From: an uncultured Lachnospiraceae bacterium
Lineage (GTDB): Bacteria; Bacillota_A; Clostridia; Lachnospirales; Lachnospiraceae
Assembly (NCBI GenBank): GCA_947175285.1
Contig: CAMWMM010000247.1
Coordinates: 1 to 7,243 of the forward strand
Direction of reading: 5' to 3'
Length of the DNA stretch: 7,243 bases
This document shows positions 6,588-7,243 of this stretch, piece by piece. Both the position numbers and the translations under genes were made by a program. The notes beneath the pieces were generated by a model. The model saw nothing but the letters and a program-made list of their open reading frames with translations, was not told where the DNA came from and ran no database searches. Every line of letters begins with the position of its first letter. Position 1 is the stretch's first letter.

Positions 6588-7243
6588 ATGGCAGTATTGG
6601 CGCTTAAAGTATTGGACAGCAGCGGGAAAACGATATGTGTAAGCAGCGGCGAGGACGCTGTGAGCCTTGTGTGTACGGCAGAGTATAAGGAAGGCGACAG
6701 AATTGTATTAGAGACTTCGGAGAAGAACATTCATGTTTTTTTACAGGTGGATGATGCGCTGGGCGCGGCATTCTGCTATGTTACGGACAATGTTTCTTTT
6801 TATGTTCCGTTTGGGGAGAAGCGTATCTGCTATTCTCCGAAAGTTTTTTCCGGAAACAGGCATTATCTGTATGCAAGGGTTGCCAGAGAAGATGAAGTAC
6901 ACGCCTACCGGAATTTGGCGTTAAATGTATGCGACCAGCATGGAGAGACGAATTGCTTTCCACATGCTTTTGCGAATGTGGAAACCCGCGGAGAGTCCGT
7001 ATTTGCCGCAAGAAATGCGATTGACGGCGTATGCGAGAACCGTTCTCACGGAGAGTGGCCTTATGAGTCATGGGGAATCAATATGCAGGACGATGCGGAA
7101 ATGACGGTGGATTTCGGCAGGGAAGTGGAAATCGACAAAGTTGTGCTGTACACCCGCTCAGATTTTCCGCATGATAACTGGTGGAAACAGGTGACATTAA
7201 GTTTTTCCGATAAGAGCGAACTGATATGGGAACTGGAAAAGAG
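6588..7243 (+). CDS. Discoidin (F5/8 type C)-like domain protein, 3' end beyond window
   Basis: The frame is open from the ATG to the right edge, giving 218 residues with no stop, so the gene is partial. The start MAVLALKVLDSSG has no signal peptide, placing the product in the cytoplasm. Residues 1 to about 125 are beta-rich with no motif I recognise; they include FYVPFGEKRICYSP (71-84) and RHYLYARVA (91-99). From about 128 a discoidin-like domain starts: FAARNAIDG (139-147), a SHGEWPYESWG segment (153-163), and VDFGREVEIDKVVLYTRSDF (174-193), which is the usual strand order of carbohydrate-binding F5/8 type C domains. The domain is cut before its end. The gap to the DUF2264 stop is 19 bases, so the two are coupled in one operon. 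Binding of a glycan is a reasonable guess; an enzyme with an added binding domain is also possible. Seven Cys residues (17, 29, 63, 81, 115, 123, 149) are present. Confidence 0.83.
   Translation, partial: MAVLALKVLDSSGKTICVSSGEDAVSLVCTAEYKEGDRIVLETSEKNIHVFLQVDDALGAAFCYVTDNVSFYVPFGEKRICYSPKVFSGNRHYLYARVAREDEVHAYRNLALNVCDQHGETNCFPHAFANVETRGESVFAARNAIDGVCENRSHGEWPYESWGINMQDDAEMTVDFGREVEIDKVVLYTRSDFPHDNWWKQVTLSFSDKSELIWELEK

Noticed and set aside
6733..6924. Small + strand open frame of 63 codons
   Set aside because: It lies in another frame inside the discoidin-domain gene, whose frame is continuous and has a good ribosome site and a recognisable domain.

Overview
The window reads as part of one carbohydrate-uptake and degradation operon from a low-to-mid G+C Firmicute. 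A gut-type Lachnospiraceae (Clostridia) is most likely. The reasons are the strong AGGAGG-type ribosome sites before every gene, a lipoprotein binding protein with a long Asp/Asn/Thr/Gln/Ala linker, MalF/MalG-type permeases with no dedicated ATPase beside them, and the style of the encoded proteins. The genus cannot be fixed from the sequence alone. All six recognisable genes lie on the + strand, and no convincing gene is on the - strand.

Layout. 54-1463 encodes a lipid-anchored extracellular sugar-binding protein. 1464-1591 is a gap with two hairpins that lack a U-tract. 1592-2641 and 2669-3535 encode the two inner-membrane permeases of a CUT1-type ABC importer. 3552-4742 encodes a GH88 unsaturated glucuronyl hydrolase with its two catalytic aspartates. 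4743-4855 is a gap almost filled by two strong tandem hairpins. 4856-6568 encodes a DUF2264 protein. 6588 to the right edge is the start of a protein with a discoidin (F5/8 type C)-like domain, cut by the end of the window.

How it fits together (inference). The lipoprotein captures an oligosaccharide and the two permeases import it, powered by an ATPase encoded elsewhere (MsmK-like sharing is common for this transporter class). Three proteins without signal peptides then process it in the cytoplasm. GH88 removes a terminal 4,5-unsaturated glucuronic acid, so the imported sugar, or an intermediate made from it, should carry such a residue. DUF2264 is the least defined enzyme. From memory, part of this family is linked to beta-glucuronidase activity (CAZy GH154), but its apparent helical-barrel plus beta-sheet layout also resembles several polysaccharide lyases. 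The last protein is probably a carbohydrate-binding accessory or an uncharacterised enzyme.

The window holds no extracellular lyase, regulator, ABC ATPase or KduI/KduD-type downstream enzyme. The most interesting points are the cytoplasmic GH88 / DUF2264 / discoidin trio, the tandem hairpins between the first two of these, and the hairpins that separate the binding-protein gene from the permeases.
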